Assembly: GCF_000717745.1 (NCBI RefSeq)
Contig: NZ_JOBH01000005.1
Span: 248,001 to 312,000, forward strand
Reading direction: 5' to 3'
Length of the DNA stretch: 64,000 nt
Source: Streptomyces violens
GTDB taxonomy: Bacteria > Actinomycetota > Actinomycetes > Streptomycetales > Streptomycetaceae
A program made the translations under genes and the position numbers. The stretch's first letter is position 1; every line of letters begins with the position of its first letter. This document shows, in pieces, positions 60,788 to 64,000 of the stretch. The notes under the pieces were generated by a model. It did not search any database. It was not told the DNA's origin and saw nothing but the letters and a program-made list of their open reading frames with translations.

Positions 60788-62122
60788 TCACGCCGCCCTG
60801 CGCCGGCATTGGGGGTGCGTGGTCATGCCCGGGTGGGCGCGGTCCATGGGCTGGCCGCACTGGTCACAGAAGCCGATATCGAGCGTTTCGCCGATCACGT
60901 TGTGTGACGACTCGTCGGGCAGTCGGGTCACTGAACCGTCAGTCGGTTCAGTCGGTTCAGCTCCCTGGGGGGTGGACTGACTGAACCGACTGCGGTCCGA
61001 CTGGGGGTTTTGGGGGTGTCGCCATACCGTGCCGCCACCGAACCCTTGACGCTCCGTAATCGTCACCTTGGCCTTGGACCGGGCCCGCTTGATCGTGGAT
61101 TCCGAGAAACTGTGTGCCTTCGCCGCCTTCATCACATCGGCCCGCGCCGCTTCGCCGCCCTGGTCCGTCAGGTACCCGAGCAGCCACGTCACGGCCTCGG
61201 CGCGCTCGCCCGCCTCGTCGGCGTCGAGCGACGCTGACAGCGTGTCCTCGACGCTGCGGTCGGATACGCCGGTGAAGAAGATGTGGCCAACGTTCGCCGT
61301 GCCCTTGGGGGTGGACACGTCGCGCCCTTCGATGCGGTAGGCGAGCGAAGGCAGGTCGAGACGACCGAGGCTGTTCTTGGTCTGCGTCATGATCTGCTCG
61401 TCCCCTTCGCGGTCGCGGGCGAAGGCGAGTACGGCGCGGGCAAGATCCTTGAAGGCGCCCGAGCCGGAGATGAGCTGTGATGCGTCGGTGCCGCTGCCCT
61501 TGTTGAAGTGGGCAATGCCGAGTGTGAGCGCGGTCGTGCGCTCGGCCATGCGAACGAGCGGTTCGAGTGCCTGCCGTACGTCCTGCGTGCGGTGTGCGTC
61601 AGTGCTGCTGCCGAGTGTCGACATGAGCGGGTCCACGATGAGCGCGGCGACGTCGTGCTCGGCAATGGCTTCTTCGATCAGGGTGACGTCGAGCGGTAGT
61701 GAGATCATCACTTCCCCGCGTAGGACGTCCTCGACGTCGACGCGAAACACCCGGGTGAGGTCGGCGCCGGCCGCGATGAGCCGCGGTACGAGCGTGCGCG
61801 ACCACGAGTCCTCGACGGCTGCGTACAGGACGTTGCGCGGCTGACCGTAGAACATGCCCGGTAGCTCTCCGCGGGAGAGCCGTGCGGACAGCCAGATGCC
61901 GAACGACGACTTCCCCGTGCCTTCGCGGCCCGCAGCGAGCGTGAGCGCTCCGCCAGGGATGCGCCCTTGCCCGTCGGGCTCCCATGCCCAGATGACCGGC
62001 TCAGGCTCGATCTCCGAGGCGCGGGTGAGCTTGAGCCGACGGGTAGGCATCTCCGGCTCGTCGTCGGCCGAGCCGTTGAGCCCGTAGCGCGTCGAGATAT
62101 CCCGTGCTTGTTCTGCGGTCAT
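60788..62122 (-). CDS. AAA/RecA-like replication ATPase (RepA-type helicase)
   Basis: A 444-residue P-loop protein. Walker A is LTLAAGREGTGKSSFGIWL (about residue 70) and Walker B is VAALIVDPLMSTLG (about 150), followed by GIAHFNKGSGTDASQLISGS, the RecA/DnaB-like sensor. The middle segment ends with a HTH-like SFSESTIKRARSKAKVTITE. The C-terminal 40 residues hold a zinc ribbon (CDQCGQPMDRAHPGMTTHPQC lies across it). It resembles plasmid replicative helicases of the AAA_25 group. The start ATGA at 62122 overlaps the Prim-Pol stop, so the two proteins are made together. Confidence 0.88.
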   Translation of the reverse strand: MTAEQARDISTRYGLNGSADDEPEMPTRRLKLTRASEIEPEPVIWAWEPDGQGRIPGGALTLAAGREGTGKSSFGIWLSARLSRGELPGMFYGQPRNVLYAAVEDSWSRTLVPRLIAAGADLTRVFRVDVEDVLRGEVMISLPLDVTLIEEAIAEHDVAALIVDPLMSTLGSSTDAHRTQDVRQALEPLVRMAERTTALTLGIAHFNKGSGTDASQLISGSGAFKDLARAVLAFARDREGDEQIMTQTKNSLGRLDLPSLAYRIEGRDVSTPKGTANVGHIFFTGVSDRSVEDTLSASLDADEAGERAEAVTWLLGYLTDQGGEAARADVMKAAKAHSFSESTIKRARSKAKVTITERQGFGGGTVWRHPQNPQSDRSRFSQSTPQGAEPTEPTDGSVTRLPDESSHNVIGETLDIGFCDQCGQPMDRAHPGMTTHPQCRRRAA

Positions 62123-63078
62123 CGGGCGTTCCTCGACTTGTACGCGGACTCGATCGTGTGTCGGGCCTCGGACTCGCTCAGGCCGATAAGGGCGGCTGCC
62201 TCGGCCATGGCGCCCGTGATTGCCTGCGGGGCGATTCCGCGCTGTCTGCCCTCCTTGAAAGCCGTCTGTGCGGCCCAGTACAGGCGTTCGTTTCGCTGCC
62301 CCTCGCGGGAGTCGAGCACGTACTTGACCAGTCCGGTTAGAGCGGCCGAGCGGGTACGGCCGACCGTGACCGTGCGCCGGGGTAGGGGCGCGGGCACGAT
62401 GAGGTCGAGCAGCGCAGTCGGGATCGGCGCGACGGGGTGCGGCTCGGCGAACCGGTAGACGCCCCTGGACGTCCATGACCCCGGGCCGACGAGGTACCCG
62501 CCGTACCCGCGCACGTCGATGCCGGGGCCGAGCTTGCCCGCGCTGTTGGGCACCCGAGCGTCGGCCGGGCCGGTGAACCACAGGTGCCAGCCGCCGGACG
62601 GAGTCGCGATTGCGGTCGTCGGCTCGATGGTGAACCCGTGCTCGTCGGCGAGAGCACGCAGCGAGGCGACACCGTCGACGCCGTTCTTCCGGTCGAGGTC
62701 GACGCCGAGCAGCGGAAGCGGGCCGCGCCCGCACGCGATGCCGTATCCAGTGGCGTGCGGGGCAGTGGCGAACAGTTCGGCGAGCCGCTGCTCGTCGTCG
62801 GTGGCGTCGTGCACGCCGTGCCCTGGGCGCCCACATTCGCCGCGGCACTTGGGGGTGCCGGGCGGGTCGTCGCGGTGGGGCGAGCGAATCGCCGGCAACT
62901 TCGCCCGCCCGATGGGAAAGACGTGCCAGCCGCGCCGTATCGCCTCTGTCGCGTCGGCGAGTGCCTGCCGCCACACGGGGCCGTGTGGCACGATGTTGGG
63001 TGACTCGCCCGCCAGGTAGTCACTTGCCCCCGCGACCTGTTCCCGCAGGCCGGGGGTGCTTTCGTTTTCTGCGGTCAT
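62119..63078 (-). CDS. Prim-Pol bifunctional primase-polymerase
   Basis: A 319-residue replication initiator with a Prim-Pol domain (PF09250-type). The catalytic Asp pair is in LPLLGVDLDRKNGVDG, the His-containing strand in PSGGWHLWFTGPADARVPNS, followed by GIDVRGYGGYLVGPGSWTS. An N-terminal substrate-binding segment FPIGRAKLPAIRSPHRDDPP precedes a possible zinc knuckle, CRGECGRPGHGVHDATDDE. Prim-Pol proteins replicate many actinomycete integrative elements. ATG 63078 overlaps the stop of the excisionase-like gene. Confidence 0.93.
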   Translation of the reverse strand: MTAENESTPGLREQVAGASDYLAGESPNIVPHGPVWRQALADATEAIRRGWHVFPIGRAKLPAIRSPHRDDPPGTPKCRGECGRPGHGVHDATDDEQRLAELFATAPHATGYGIACGRGPLPLLGVDLDRKNGVDGVASLRALADEHGFTIEPTTAIATPSGGWHLWFTGPADARVPNSAGKLGPGIDVRGYGGYLVGPGSWTSRGVYRFAEPHPVAPIPTALLDLIVPAPLPRRTVTVGRTRSAALTGLVKYVLDSREGQRNERLYWAAQTAFKEGRQRGIAPQAITGAMAEAAALIGLSESEARHTIESAYKSRNAR

Positions 63079-63281
63079 GCCGCCGCGCCTCCGACCTGCA
63101 CAGTCTGCGCAGTGAGCCAAGCCTCGATGGCGCTGCGGCGGTACATGATCCGACCGGCCCGGCTCGACGTCGTCTTGATGTACGCAGGTCCGGAGCCCAT
63201 CCATCGCCAGTTGGCGAGGGTCTGCCGGCTGAACCCGTATTGGGCCTGCACCTGCTTGGGAGTGAGAAGTTCGTCAGTCAC
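63075..63281 (-). CDS. xis: Excisionase-like helix-turn-helix protein
   Basis: A 68-residue DNA-binding protein: VTDELLTPKQVQAQYGFSRQ, TLANWRWMGSGPAYIKTTSS and RIMYRRSAIEAWLTAQTVQV, the MerR/Xis-type winged helix common to actinomycete element excisionases. GTG 63281 has GAGGCGGGAAA upstream. It is the first gene of the replication operon and overlaps the Prim-Pol start (ATGA). The symbol reflects its position and fold; excision activity is inferred. It is divergent from the XRE repressor with 120 bp between. Confidence 0.85.
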   Translation of the reverse strand: MTDELLTPKQVQAQYGFSRQTLANWRWMGSGPAYIKTTSSRAGRIMYRRSAIEAWLTAQTVQVGGAAA

Positions 63282-63400
63282 TTTCCCGCCTCGGATGAGT
63301 TGCTTTGCGACTCGACTGCGCCTACATTCGACGCATGCAAAGGACAGTAACACTCCATCCGGAGCGAGTGAAGATCCGCCCAGTGCCTAAGCTGAGCGGC

Positions 63401-63967
63401 ATGACTCAGCCCTCCCGGACGCCCACGCAGATCACCGACCCGACCGGCCGCACCGTTGCCGCCAACGTGCGACGAGTACGAGAAGCACGCGGTCTGTCCA
63501 CGTATGAACTCGCGCGCAAGTTGAAGGACGCGGGTCGCCCCGTCTCACCGTCCGCTCTCGCCAAGATCGAGCGGGGAGAGCGCCGGGTAGATGTTGGTGA
63601 CCTCATGGCACTTGCGGTCGCGCTCAACATCTCGCCGTCCGGGTTGCTCCTGCCGGTCGACACTGAACCGCTCGCAGACGTCGAGATCACGGGGAGTCGC
63701 ACCGTTCGCGCACTCGATGCGTGGGAATGGATCGATGGCCAAGGCCCGCTTCACGATCCGCCGGCCGGAGTGCGAGCAGCCTACGAAGCGCGCATGACGT
63801 ACCGGCTTCACGGCCGCCCGCACTGGCTCGTCGACCTGGAAGACCAGGAAGAGGGAGGCACCGAAGGCCGCAACCGCGCTGCCCGCCTGATGCGTGCCGC
63901 AGGCATCGAGCGCGTCGAGGGAACGAACCGATACCGGCTGCCAAAGAGGGACGAGTCCGATGGCTAG
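63401..63967 (+). CDS. XRE-family element repressor
   Basis: A 188-residue regulator: N-terminal Cro/C1 HTH (residues 15-75: GRTVAANVRRVREARGLSTY, then ALAKIERGERRVDVGDLMAL). The C-terminal 100 residues are unassigned (LADVEITGSRTVRALDAWEW, ARMTYRLHGRPHWLVDLEDQ). It is placed between the excisionase/replication operon and integrase, the usual spot for the repressor controlling excision and replication. ATG 63401 is chosen; an ATG at 63335 in the same frame is possible. The stop overlaps the integrase start by 8 bp. Confidence 0.85.
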   Translation: MTQPSRTPTQITDPTGRTVAANVRRVREARGLSTYELARKLKDAGRPVSPSALAKIERGERRVDVGDLMALAVALNISPSGLLLPVDTEPLADVEITGSRTVRALDAWEWIDGQGPLHDPPAGVRAAYEARMTYRLHGRPHWLVDLEDQEEGGTEGRNRAARLMRAAGIERVEGTNRYRLPKRDESDG

Positions 63968-64000
63968 GGTCTGGATCGAGGACCGCGCCAACCACGCCGA
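63960..64000 (+). CDS. int: Tyrosine integrase, partial (start only)
   Basis: Only 13 codons are visible: MARVWIEDRANHA. This start is characteristic of the site-specific tyrosine recombinases of actinomycete integrative elements (MARVWIEDR followed by a SAMP-like arm-binding domain). ATG 63960 lies inside the end of the XRE gene, so the two are coupled. The enzyme would recognise the tRNA-Thr att site at 53279. The catalytic domain is outside the window. Confidence 0.75.
   Translation, partial: MARVWIEDRANHA

Larger units (their letters stand above)
53279..64000. mobile_element. Integrative element in tRNA-Thr, left part (AICE-like)
   Basis: The element starts at the tRNA-Thr 3' half and runs past the window end. 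Its genes are less GC3-biased than the chromosome. Content: cargo (methyltransferase, TPR-XRE regulator, small proteins, SAHH-like, NUDIX, winged-helix), then accessory genes, AAA ATPase, Prim-Pol replication protein, excisionase-like HTH, XRE repressor and the start of a tyrosine integrase. The rep-xis-int order is that of actinomycete integrative and conjugative elements (pSAM2-type, here with Prim-Pol replication). A conjugation FtsK-like translocase is not in the window, so mobility by conjugation is not shown. Confidence 0.8.

Overview
The window is very GC-rich DNA with strong G/C bias at third codon positions, GTG starts and leaderless or short-leader genes: a Streptomyces chromosome. 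From memory, the order groEL2, cold-shock gene, moaD-like, thrC paralogue, gpgS, otsA/otsB, solute-binding lipoprotein, nagK-nagA, cdgB, terD follows the S. coelicolor SCO4280-SCO4310 neighbourhood (not checked by alignment). An integrative element begins at about 53.28 kb and runs off the right edge.

Layout of the chromosomal part. 1-10 kb: a partial HAAS-like protein, a helicase-associated protein and an XPB-type helicase, a GT87 membrane glycosyltransferase, a HelD-type RNA polymerase recycling ATPase and CutC. 10-15 kb: an HD hydrolase, an XRE/DUF397 pair, a chloramphenicol-type efflux pump and small conserved proteins. 15-19 kb: a MurNAc unit (RpiR/MurR regulator, MurQ etherase, PTS EIIBC) with a promoter/operator overlapping a leaderless start. 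19-23.5 kb: groEL with two CIRCE-like elements, a cold-shock protein, and a SAM-riboswitch-controlled operon of a zinc-ribbon threonine-synthase paralogue plus a MoaD/CysO-like sulfur carrier ending in GGC. 23.6-32.5 kb: GpgS, trehalose synthesis (OtsA, OtsB), a sugar-binding lipoprotein and nagK-nagA with DasR (dre-like) sites, and a PfkB kinase. MurQ produces GlcNAc-6-phosphate, the substrate of NagA, so the cell-wall sugar genes here form one route. 32.5-45 kb: a membrane carbohydrate-binding protein, diguanylate cyclase CdgB, flavin reductase, ArfB, TerD, a HTH/methionine aminopeptidase pair, a pentapeptide protein, an FAD oxidoreductase, an aminopeptidase P and an aminotransferase. 45-50 kb: an operon of a peptide/nickel-type lipoprotein, a permease with both membrane subunits fused in one chain, and an MFS transporter, with no ATPase and a Zur-like half-site upstream. 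50-53 kb: a GNAT protein, a VOC protein, a decayed regulator and a LysE exporter.

Integrative element (53,279 to beyond 64,000). Its left boundary is the 3' half of a tRNA-Thr(UGU) gene (attachment core), and the first codons of a tyrosine integrase are the last coding sequence in the window. Between them are a replication/excision operon on the minus strand (small excisionase-like HTH, Prim-Pol primase-polymerase, AAA ATPase, two accessory proteins), an XRE repressor next to integrase, and a cargo cassette: a TPR-containing XRE regulator and a methyltransferase on one strand, and two small unknown proteins, an S-adenosylhomocysteine-hydrolase-like NAD protein and a NUDIX hydrolase on the other, followed by a winged-helix regulator. 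This cassette, the riboswitch-ThrC-MoaD operon and the ATPase-less importer are the parts most likely to hold undescribed biology.
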